A DNA stretch of 5,403 nucleotides, taken from an uncultured Panacagrimonas sp. (GTDB lineage Bacteria > Pseudomonadota > Gammaproteobacteria > Nevskiales > Nevskiaceae). The notes below the pieces were generated by a model, which worked only from the letters and a program-made list of their open reading frames with translations, searched no databases and was not told the origin of the DNA. A program made the position numbers and the translations under genes. Numbering within the stretch: position 1 is the first letter of the stretch; each line of letters opens with the position of its first letter. The DNA is taken from the NCBI GenBank assembly GCA_946481265.1, contig CAMLNE010000286.1, forward strand, positions 1-5,403. The letters are read 5' to 3'. Positions 1 through 5,403 of this stretch are shown one piece after another.

Positions 1-1987
1 TCAGCAGGACCGAGGGCAGCAGTTCGGCCTGTGGCAGCAGCTGGTAGTGGTGCGGCCCGAACACCGCCGGAAGGTAGGCCGCGGCCTGGCGATCGATGGT
101 CAGGCAGAACGGCGAGATGCCCTGCAGGCGCGCCTCGATCACCGCCTGGCGCATGTCCTCCACGCCGTATCGCCCTTCGTAGTCATCGATGTCGTTCGGC
201 TTGCCGTCGGACAGCAGCAGCAGCAGGCGATGCGTCGCGGCTTCGCGTGACAGCACGGCGGTGGCGTGGCGGATCGCGGTGCCGGCGCGGGTGTAGTGCT
301 CCGGCTCGAGGCCGGCGATGCGCAGCGCGATGTCGGGACCGTAGCGTTCGCGGAATTCCTTCACCGGTCGCAACACCACCGCCTGCGGCCCTTCGCCGGA
401 GAAGGCGAGCACCGAGTACGGCGCGGCCATGCCCTCCAGCCCGACGCAGACCAGCAGCAGCGCCTCGCGTTCGACATCGATGACGCGCCGTCCCGGCGCG
501 ACCCAGCTGTCGGTCGAGCCGCTGACGTCGACCAGCAGGGTAATGGCCATGTCGCGCCGGCCGCGCTTCTCGGTCTGGTACACGCGCTGATCCAGCGGCA
601 GGCCAGCGCGGTAGTCGGCCTGGGCCGCCGTCCACGCATCGATGTCGATCGCGTCGCCGTCGAGCTGGCGGCGCAGTCGCACCCGCTGCGGCCGCAGCAT
701 CTCGAAGCGCCGCCGGATCTCGTGGAGCATCGACGCGCGCTGCGCCAGCGTCTGTTCGACCCAGGCCGACGGGCCGGGGCACGCGGGCTGCAGCAGCACC
801 GTGGCGCCGGGATGGCGATAGGCCGCGGCGCGGTAATCCCACTCGGGATACTGCAGCGCGCTGTTTTCCCCGACGCCCGCCGTCCCGTCGCGTCGACTGC
901 GCGCCGCGGGCGGCTCGTCCGAGAGCAGCACTTCCTTGGGCCTGCCCGGCGTGGCCACCAGGCGCGCCTCGGGCAGATCCGAAAGCGCATCGGCGAATTC
1001 CTCGGAGGCGGTTGTCTGGTCGCGGTCGGTGGGGCGCTGCATGCCCATCGGATCCTCGGCGGCCTCGTTGGGCTGCGCCGACTGCACCATCCATGCCCCG
1101 GGCGTCCCCTCGTCCTCGTCCTCCTGCGCCTCGCGCACTTCCGGCCGGCGTCGCAGGCGGGCGCTGCGCGGCGGCGCGGCGACGTCGTCGTCGGCCGCGG
1201 GTCCGGATCCCGCCGCGACGCCCCGGCTGCTGGCCGGCGGCGCACGCAGGTCGCCAGTCCAGTCGTCGCGCCACATCAGCGCCGCCGGACGTCCGGCCAG
1301 TTCGGGCTGCGTCATCTGCTCGGCTGCCCAGCGCAGCACCTGCTGTGGGCTCATCGACGACATGCCGCGCTGCGGCTGCGCGCCACCGAGGAAGGCTTGG
1401 ACGAATTCCTCCAACGCGCGCAATGGCGGCGCAAAGCGCACCGGCGGCGGTCGCTGGCGCAGCGCGCGCGCGCGCAGGGCGACCAGCGCCGCCGACATTC
1501 CCGGCAGCTCGGCCGCAAGCGCTGCATCCGCCGCGCTCGCCTCGCCCAGAACAAACAACTCGCGCAGCAACGGTGGATCCAGGCCGGCCACCAGCGCCGC
1601 ACTGCCCCGCGCCGCGCGCATCGCCTGGCGCAGCGCCTGCAGCCGGAAGTGGTCGAGCGCTTCGCCGGCACTGCAGTGCGCGCCGTAGTCGGCCGGCAGC
1701 CACAGCGTCTGGCCGTCGGTCGCCGGCACCGCGCAGCGCTGTTCGGGGAGCGCCTCGCGCAGCATCAGCCGGGCCAGCCAATTCCGCGGCAAGGCGGGCT
1801 GCGCCACCTGCATCGGGAAACTGCGCCCGAAGACGGCGCACAGCAGCAGCCCGATGCGCGGTGCGACATCCCGCAGGTGGAGCGCTTGCGCAGCTCCCCC
1901 ACTCCGCCGATGCCGGCGCCACAGGCCCTGCGCGTAGACCGTCGCGTGGCGTGCCGCGTCAACCAGCACGTCCTCGGCTTCGGCCAC
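1..1987 (-). CDS. norD: NorD, VWA-domain nitric oxide reductase activation protein (C-terminus cut by window edge)
   Basis: NorD works with the ATPase NorQ to activate NorB, probably by helping insert the non-heme iron FeB; it is thought to act on the cytoplasmic side. The frame stays open for about 662 codons to the window edge with no stop. The N-terminal half is Ala/Leu/Arg-rich and helical, followed by a variable charged linker (about residues 235-380, with an acidic QEDEDEG run). The C-terminal quarter is a von Willebrand A domain: MIDAS motif DVSGST with D487, S489 and S491, a downstream Thr in TRAGTAIRH, and the third MIDAS Asp in LLSDGKPND near residue 594. The last visible residues (AELLPSVLL) resemble the end of the family, so only a few residues are probably missing. 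The start is taken as GTG at 1987, the first possible start after the in-frame norQ stop, giving VAEAEDVLVDAARHA. It has no clear Shine-Dalgarno sequence, so translation is probably coupled to norQ. A second GTG at 1969 is the alternative start. Confidence 0.93.
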   Translation of the reverse strand, partial: MAEAEDVLVDAARHATVYAQGLWRRHRRSGGAAQALHLRDVAPRIGLLLCAVFGRSFPMQVAQPALPRNWLARLMLREALPEQRCAVPATDGQTLWLPADYGAHCSAGEALDHFRLQALRQAMRAARGSAALVAGLDPPLLRELFVLGEASAADAALAAELPGMSAALVALRARALRQRPPPVRFAPPLRALEEFVQAFLGGAQPQRGMSSMSPQQVLRWAAEQMTQPELAGRPAALMWRDDWTGDLRAPPASSRGVAAGSGPAADDDVAAPPRSARLRRRPEVREAQEDEDEGTPGAWMVQSAQPNEAAEDPMGMQRPTDRDQTTASEEFADALSDLPEARLVATPGRPKEVLLSDEPPAARSRRDGTAGVGENSALQYPEWDYRAAAYRHPGATVLLQPACPGPSAWVEQTLAQRASMLHEIRRRFEMLRPQRVRLRRQLDGDAIDIDAWTAAQADYRAGLPLDQRVYQTEKRGRRDMAITLLVDVSGSTDSWVAPGRRVIDVEREALLLVCVGLEGMAAPYSVLAFSGEGPQAVVLRPVKEFRERYGPDIALRIAGLEPEHYTRAGTAIRHATAVLSREAATHRLLLLLSDGKPNDIDDYEGRYGVEDMRQAVIEARLQGISPFCLTIDRQAAAYLPAVFGPHHYQLLPQAELLPSVLL

Positions 1988-1993
1988 CGGCGC

Positions 1994-2788
1994 TCAGACG
2001 AAGATGGCGTCGACGAGGTCGCGCATCGCTGCCACCAGCGAGGGTTCGTCCGACAGGGGCGAGACGATGGCGCCGTAGCAGGCCGTGCGCAGCGGGATGC
2101 CGCTGCCGATCAGGCGCGCCGCGGCGATCAGCAGCCGGGTGCTCGGAACCTCGGCCAGGCCACGGTCCTGCAGGCCGCGCAGGCGCCGCGCCAGGTCGAC
2201 CAGCGTGCGCGCGATGCCGGCGTCGACCCCGCCTTCGTGCTGCACGATGGTGGCCTCGCGCTCCGGCGCGGGAAAATCGAAATCCAGGCCGACGAAGCGC
2301 TGGCGCGTGCTCGGCTTGAGATCCTTGAGCATGCGCTGGTAACCGGGGTTGTACGACACCACCAGCTGGAACCCGGGAGCGGCCGCGATCTGTTCGCCGG
2401 TCTTGTCGATCGGCAGCACGCGGCGGTGATCGGTCAGCGGGTGGAGCACCACCACGGTGTCCTGGCGCGCCTCGACGACCTCGTCCAGGTAGCAGATCGC
2501 ACCTTCGCGCACCGCGCGCGTCAGCGGTCCGTCCTGCCATGCAGTGCCGTCGTGGCGCACCAGGAAGCGGCCGACCAGGTCACTCGCCGCCAAGTCGTCG
2601 TGGCAGGAGATGGTCACGAGCGGCCGCTGCAGGCGCCAGGCCATGTGCTCGACGAAGCGGGTCTTGCCGCAGCCGGTCGGGCCCTTGAGCATCACCGCGA
2701 GCCGCCGCTGGTGACACTGCTCGAACACGGCGATCTCCTCGCCCGTGGCCAGGTACCAGGGCGCGGCCTCCGCTGGCGGATCGCTCAC
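1994..2788 (-). CDS. norQ: NorQ, MoxR-family AAA+ ATPase for nitric oxide reductase maturation
   Basis: This 264-residue protein is a cytoplasmic AAA+ ATPase of the NorQ/CbbQ group in the MoxR clade. With NorD it is required for active cNOR, probably remodelling NorB so that FeB can be loaded. Visible motifs are Walker A GPTGCGKT at residues 36-43, Walker B with D102-E103 in ICYLDEV, a sensor-1 Asn at 147 in SYNPGY, and a likely arginine finger in RQRF at 162-165. The N-terminal PWYLATGEEIAVFE and the length fit the family. The start is GTG at 2788-2786. It shares one base with the norB stop (TAGTG), and no Shine-Dalgarno sequence precedes it, so translational coupling to norB is likely. norD follows six bases after the stop and in the same frame. 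The adjacent norB and norD favour NorQ over the related CbbQ. Confidence 0.96.
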   Translation of the reverse strand: MSDPPAEAAPWYLATGEEIAVFEQCHQRRLAVMLKGPTGCGKTRFVEHMAWRLQRPLVTISCHDDLAASDLVGRFLVRHDGTAWQDGPLTRAVREGAICYLDEVVEARQDTVVVLHPLTDHRRVLPIDKTGEQIAAAPGFQLVVSYNPGYQRMLKDLKPSTRQRFVGLDFDFPAPEREATIVQHEGGVDAGIARTLVDLARRLRGLQDRGLAEVPSTRLLIAAARLIGSGIPLRTACYGAIVSPLSDEPSLVAAMRDLVDAIFV

Positions 2789-4149
2789 TAACCGGTGGCC
2801 GGGCGGGCCGGTGGCGATTCATCCGCAGCCTCGACCTCGAAGCGCGGCGGGTGGCGGAAGAAATCCACGATGAACAGCAGCACCCCGGTGGCGAACACGC
2901 TGCCCGTCGCGATCAGCATCAGGAAGTGCACCTGGATCTTGAGCTGCGCGTCGAGGTAGCCCAGGCCCATGATCCGCTCCAGGTAGACCTGCCCGATGCC
3001 GGCGGTGGCAAACGACAGGGTCATGCCGAACATGCCGCCGAGCTGCAGCCAGAACGACCACCAGCCAAGCGCCGTGCCGCCCTCCGGACGACGCGTCAGC
3101 GACGGCATCGCGTAGGTGATCATCGCCAGCACGATCATCGCGTAGGCGCCGTAGAACGCAGCATGTCCGTGCATCGCGGTGATCAGCGTGCCGTGCGTCC
3201 ACTTGTTGACGCTCGGCCAGGTGTGCGCCAGACCCAGCAGGCCGGCGCCGAACAGCGTGAAGATCGCACTGCCGAGCGTCCAGTGCAGGGCCAGCTTGTT
3301 CGGATGGGAAAGTCCCGAGCGGCGCATCGCCGAATAGGCGTAGATCGCCATGCCCACCAGCGCCGCCGGTTCCAGGGCGCTGAAGAAGCCACCGATCGGC
3401 AGCCAGTACGACGGCACGCCGACCCAATAGTAGTGGTGCGCGGTGCCCAGGATGCCGGCGAAGAACACCAGGCCGACGATGACGTACAGCCACTTCTCCA
3501 TCACCTCGCGGTCCGCGCCCGAGAGCCGGATCAGCAGGTAGGCGAGGAAACCGCCCTGGATCATTTCCCACACCCCTTCGACCCACAGGTGGATGGTCCA
3601 CCAGCGGTAGAAGATGGAGACGGTGTAGTTCTCGTAGTGCAGCAGTGCGGGCAGGTACAGCACCGCGGCGAGCGCCAGGCCCAGCAGCAGCACCGCCTCG
3701 GTCGTGGTGAAGCGGCCGGCCTTCCGGATCGTCATGCCGATGTTGTAGAGGAACATCAGCATCACCACGACGATGACGATCTTGTGCGGCAGCGGCTGCT
3801 CGAGCAGCTTGTTGCCGGTGCCCCAGCGGAACAGGTAGCCGATGATGGCGGTCACGCCCATCACGACCCATAGCGCCAGCTGGATGTAGGCCAGCTTGGT
3901 GCTGTGCAATTCGCCGCGCGACTCTTCCGGCACCATCCAGTAGGTCGCGCCCATGAAGCCGGCCAGCACCCACACGATCAGCAGGTTGGTGTGGATCACC
4001 TTGGTGACGTCGAACGGCAGGATGTACAGCAGCGGATCGGGTCCCAGGTATTTCGCCGCCGACAGCAGGCCGAACACCAGCTGCAGGCCGAACAAGGCCA
4101 TCGCGACCGCGAAGTACCAGTAGGCGACGGATTGCGACTTGTATCTCAT
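2788..4149 (-). CDS. norB: NorB, nitric oxide reductase large (catalytic) subunit
   Basis: This 453-residue integral membrane protein of the heme-copper oxidase superfamily reduces 2 NO to N2O using electrons from NorC. I count about 12 membrane segments. All ligands expected for cNOR are present: H53 (in VIHTNLL) and H329 for low-spin heme b, H327 for heme b3 (AMHGHAAF), and H187, H238 and H239 for FeB. The NOR-typical glutamates E191 and E195 (IHLWVEGVWE) and E260 (ALEP) are also there. From H187 onward these sit 20 residues before the Pseudomonas aeruginosa NorB numbering as I recall it. The length fits stand-alone cNOR and not quinol-type qNOR, which carries a long N-terminal extension. 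The C-terminus ends in a soluble Pro/Ala-rich tail after the last helix. The ATG at 4149 has AAGGA seven bases upstream. norC ends 19 bases before it, and norQ overlaps its TAG stop by one base. Confidence 0.98.
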   Translation of the reverse strand: MRYKSQSVAYWYFAVAMALFGLQLVFGLLSAAKYLGPDPLLYILPFDVTKVIHTNLLIVWVLAGFMGATYWMVPEESRGELHSTKLAYIQLALWVVMGVTAIIGYLFRWGTGNKLLEQPLPHKIVIVVVMLMFLYNIGMTIRKAGRFTTTEAVLLLGLALAAVLYLPALLHYENYTVSIFYRWWTIHLWVEGVWEMIQGGFLAYLLIRLSGADREVMEKWLYVIVGLVFFAGILGTAHHYYWVGVPSYWLPIGGFFSALEPAALVGMAIYAYSAMRRSGLSHPNKLALHWTLGSAIFTLFGAGLLGLAHTWPSVNKWTHGTLITAMHGHAAFYGAYAMIVLAMITYAMPSLTRRPEGGTALGWWSFWLQLGGMFGMTLSFATAGIGQVYLERIMGLGYLDAQLKIQVHFLMLIATGSVFATGVLLFIVDFFRHPPRFEVEAADESPPARPATG

Positions 4150-4156
4150 GGCGTGG

Positions 4157-4161
4157 TCCTT
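4157..4161 (-). promoter_or_regulatory. norB ribosome binding site
   Basis: AAGGA lies seven bases upstream of the norB ATG at 4149, in the 19-base gap after the norC stop. It supports the chosen norB start. Confidence 0.75.
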
Positions 4162-4168
4162 GGGCGGC

Positions 4169-5065
4169 TCATTTCAGGGACGACAGGTACGCGGCGAGCT
4201 GATCGATCTGCTCCGCGCTGAGCGCGCTTGCGTAGGTGGCGGGCATGAACGAGGTGCCGTTCGCCGAATACATCGGGCCGGGGACCACGTAGGCGCTGGG
4301 ATGGGTGATGGCCTCGCGGATGTACCCCGCAACATCGGTGGCCTGCCCGGTGTAGCTGCCGGAGTCCAGCACCTGCTGCGCACGCGCGCTCAGGCCGGCC
4401 AGCGAGGGGCCCGCCATGTTCACGCCCGGCGCCACCGAGTGACAGGCGGCGCAGGCCGGGGCCGCGGTGCGGAACACCTGCTGACCCAGCGCCATCGGGT
4501 TCTCCGACCCCGTCATCGGGCGTGCGCCCGGCGGCGCGTTGCCGGTCGCGCCGCCGTCCGGCGCGGCGCCCGGCGCACCCGGAGCGCTGGAGGCGTCGGT
4601 GGTGGCCGCTGCGAGATCGGTGCCCGGGAATGTCGCGCCGGTGACCAGGATCGGCCGCGGCGGCCAGCCCTGATTGTCGACATTGCTGACCCAGTCCAGG
4701 AAGGCGATCAGCGCCTTGATGTCGGGTTCGCTGATGTCCTGCCGCGGCATCAGGCGGCGGTGCTTGGTCTCGTCGTAGAACTGCGACGGATCCTTCATGT
4801 ACGCGGTGAGATAGGCCTCGCCGCGCAGCTTGGTGATCTTGGTCAGGTCCGGTGCGTAGTACGCCCCTTCACCGAACAGCGTGTGGCAGTTGATGCAGTT
4901 GTTCTCGTGCCACACGTCCTTGCCGCGCGTGACCTCGGGCGTGATGTTCTGCGCGTTCGTCAGCTTGCCGAACTGGCGGTGGCTGTCCAGGGTCATGCCG
5001 AGGAAGGCCAGCGTGGCAAACGCCGTGCACCCGATGGCGAACAGTCGAGCCTGCTTCTTGTTCAT
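4169..5065 (-). CDS. norC: NorC, nitric oxide reductase cytochrome c subunit with an extra C-terminal cytochrome c domain
   Basis: NorC is the membrane-anchored periplasmic subunit that accepts electrons from soluble carriers and passes them to heme b of NorB. Residues 8-25 form the N-terminal membrane anchor. The canonical NorC domain follows: heme site CINCH (C57, C60, H61), the conserved TLFGEGAYYAPDL stretch, and probable axial Met106 in RRLMPRQD. This part (about residues 1-143) would be a complete ordinary NorC of about 150 residues. Here the frame continues without a stop through a Pro/Ala/Gly-rich linker (about 145-188) into a second class I-like cytochrome c domain, with CAACH (C205, C208, H209) and likely axial Met274 in SFMP. 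The protein ends in AAYLSSLK, so two covalent hemes are predicted. The linker and second domain keep GC-rich codon use, so I see no sign of a frameshift. The ATG at 5065 has AGGAG six bases upstream, overlapping the stop of the preceding small ORF. Confidence 0.95.
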   Translation of the reverse strand: MNKKQARLFAIGCTAFATLAFLGMTLDSHRQFGKLTNAQNITPEVTRGKDVWHENNCINCHTLFGEGAYYAPDLTKITKLRGEAYLTAYMKDPSQFYDETKHRRLMPRQDISEPDIKALIAFLDWVSNVDNQGWPPRPILVTGATFPGTDLAAATTDASSAPGAPGAAPDGGATGNAPPGARPMTGSENPMALGQQVFRTAAPACAACHSVAPGVNMAGPSLAGLSARAQQVLDSGSYTGQATDVAGYIREAITHPSAYVVPGPMYSANGTSFMPATYASALSAEQIDQLAAYLSSLK

Positions 5066-5071
5066 GGGAGG

Positions 5072-5076
5072 CTCCT
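5072..5076 (-). promoter_or_regulatory. norC ribosome binding site overlapping the preceding stop codon
   Basis: AGGAG lies six bases upstream of the norC ATG. It shares two bases with the TAG stop (5077-5075) of the small membrane ORF, so ribosomes finishing that ORF end exactly on the norC initiation site. This suggests translational coupling. Confidence 0.75.
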
Positions 5077-5194
5077 ACACACCGATGCCGGACCAGTACC
5101 GCAGCGATGTGAACGTTGCGTAGAGCATCGCAACGACCATCAGCGCGACGACGAGCCAACCGAGGGCTTTGAGCCCGGCGAACCATTTCTGCAT
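5075..5194 (-). CDS. Small single-helix membrane protein heading the nor operon
   Basis: This 39-residue peptide starts MQKWFAGLKALGWLVVAL. It has a short basic N-terminus, one hydrophobic helix (about residues 10-28) and a short tail, RYWSGIGV. I do not recognise a named family. It may be a real gene because the ATG at 5194 has a strong GGAGGA ribosome binding site 3 bases upstream, the ORF lies just ahead of norC on the same strand, and its TAG stop overlaps the norC Shine-Dalgarno sequence. By analogy with small subunits of heme-copper oxidases, it could be an accessory or assembly peptide of the NorCB complex; that is inference. A longer in-frame version from the ATG at 5257 (60 residues) would add a hydrophilic N-terminus with no visible Shine-Dalgarno sequence, so I prefer the short form. 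Confidence 0.7.
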   Translation of the reverse strand: MQKWFAGLKALGWLVVALMVVAMLYATFTSLRYWSGIGV

Positions 5195-5197
5195 GGG

Positions 5198-5203
5198 TCC
5201 TCC
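5198..5203 (-). promoter_or_regulatory. Ribosome binding site of the small membrane ORF
   Basis: GGAGGA reads on the minus strand three bases before the ATG at 5194. The match to anti-Shine-Dalgarno is strong although the spacing is short. This site decides the 39-residue start over the upstream in-frame ATG at 5257. Confidence 0.65.
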
Positions 5204-5255
5204 CGTGTCCGCGATCTGATCTTCCAGCACCGTGTGCCGGCGCCCACGGCCCGAC

Positions 5256-5286
5256 ATTAACAGGCCGATTCGCAGAAGTCAGGAAA
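5256..5286 (-). promoter_or_regulatory. Weak candidate promoter for the nor operon
   Basis: The only AT-richer patch in the upstream region contains GTTAAT (5261-5256), a 4/6 match to a sigma70 -10 element. CTGACT (5282-5277) is a 4/6 match to -35 but with only a 15-base spacer; TTCCTG (5285-5280) gives 18 bases but a poorer match. I see no FNR/DNR-type TTGAT-N4-ATCAA box and no clear sigma54 GG-N10-GC element. The call rests on position and composition only. Confidence 0.22.
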
Positions 5287-5294
5287 TGCAGGAT
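5284..5294 (-). promoter_or_regulatory. Possible NsrR-like half-site upstream of the nor operon
   Basis: The minus strand reads ATCCTGCATTT. It matches seven of the nine defined positions of the half-site AAGnTGnATTT bound by the NO-sensing repressor NsrR. The partner half needed for a full palindrome is not recognisable. The site lies about 90 bases upstream of the first ORF, where an operator of a NO-responsive operon would be plausible. One degenerate half-site can arise by chance, so this is a weak call. Confidence 0.2.
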
Positions 5295-5403
5295 CGCGAA
5301 GCGCCTCCGGTCCCGGGCATGATTCTCGCGGTGGCTGCCCGCTCCATCCGTGGCGCACACGCGTTCGGTACAGCTTGCACGCCAGGACGCGCTCCGGTCC
5401 GCG

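Larger units (their letters stand above)
5195..5403. other. Upstream region of the nor operon, no convincing gene
   Basis: These 209 bases carry the leader and probable promoter. A minus-strand frame enters from the right edge and ends at TAA (5259-5257), and a plus-strand frame from ATG 5286 runs off the right edge. Neither shows recognisable protein similarity, and their third-position GC bias is weaker than in the nor genes, so the neighbouring gene cannot be identified from here. Confidence 0.5.

Noticed and set aside
212..226. Five CAG repeats
   Set aside because: On the coding strand these are CTG codons for a run of five leucines in the hydrophobic strand before the LSDGKPND motif of the NorD VWA domain; this is ordinary coding sequence.
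1462..1475. A 14-base alternating GC run that could form Z-DNA
   Set aside because: It lies inside norD, encodes an ordinary Arg/Ala stretch, and is expected by chance in DNA this GC-rich.
183..1922. A 579-codon minus-strand open frame within norD
   Set aside because: This is an out-of-frame shadow of norD. Its product is Arg/Ala/Gly-rich and low in complexity, while the neighbouring frame has the VWA domain with an intact MIDAS motif.
266..2791. An 841-codon open frame on the plus strand opposite norQ and norD
   Set aside because: It lies in exact codon register with norD and norQ, so a stop would need TTA, CTA or TCA codons in those genes, which are rare at this GC content. The translation is Arg/Gln/His-rich with no recognisable domain, while the minus strand gives clear NorD and NorQ.
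2851..3873. A 340-codon plus-strand open frame opposite norB
   Set aside because: It is an antisense shadow rich in His, Gln and Arg; norB on the other strand has all its metal ligands and membrane helices.
4139..5260. A 373-codon plus-strand open frame opposite norC and the small ORF
   Set aside because: It is in antisense register with norC, and its His/Arg/Val-rich translation has no recognisable features. The norC strand carries two heme motifs and good ribosome binding sites.
5286..5403. A possible divergent gene on the plus strand starting at ATG 5286 and running off the edge
   Set aside because: Only about 39 codons are visible, the Shine-Dalgarno-like AGGA is too close to the ATG, third-position GC bias is weaker than in the nor genes, and the peptide resembles nothing I know.
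5257..5403. A possible C-terminal end of an upstream minus-strand gene ending at TAA 5259-5257
   Set aside because: The 48 visible codons show no recognisable similarity, and codon bias fades before the stop. It could be chance; sequence beyond the right edge is needed.

Overview
The window holds a respiratory nitric oxide reductase (cNOR) operon. All genes lie on the minus strand, so it reads from right to left: a small membrane-protein ORF, norC, norB, norQ, then norD, which runs off the left edge a few codons before its expected end. The DNA is GC-rich with strongly GC-biased third codon positions. The gene order norC-norB-norQ-norD and the protein sequences point to a denitrifying or NO-detoxifying bacterium, most likely a high-GC proteobacterium. 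I cannot fix the genus from sequence alone.

Layout, in transcription order. Positions 5403-5195 are a leader or promoter region with no convincing gene. Positions 5194-5075 encode a 39-residue single-helix membrane peptide with a strong ribosome binding site. Its stop codon overlaps the ribosome binding site of norC. Positions 5065-4169 encode NorC, which is about twice the usual length because a second cytochrome c domain is fused to its C-terminus. Positions 4149-2788 encode NorB, the catalytic heme b/b3/FeB subunit, with all metal ligands present. Positions 2788-1994 encode NorQ, a MoxR-type AAA+ ATPase, which starts with GTG and overlaps the norB stop by one base. Positions 1987-1 encode NorD, a VWA-domain partner of NorQ, which starts with GTG six bases after norQ.

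How they work together: NorC passes electrons from periplasmic donors to NorB, which reduces two NO to N2O at the heme b3/FeB centre. NorQ and NorD are the ATPase and VWA chaperone pair needed to mature NorB, probably by inserting the non-heme iron. The two most unusual parts are the predicted diheme NorC fusion and the small membrane ORF that leads the operon. Together they suggest a cNOR variant with a tethered electron carrier and possibly an extra small subunit. The long open frames on the plus strand are antisense shadows caused by the base composition.
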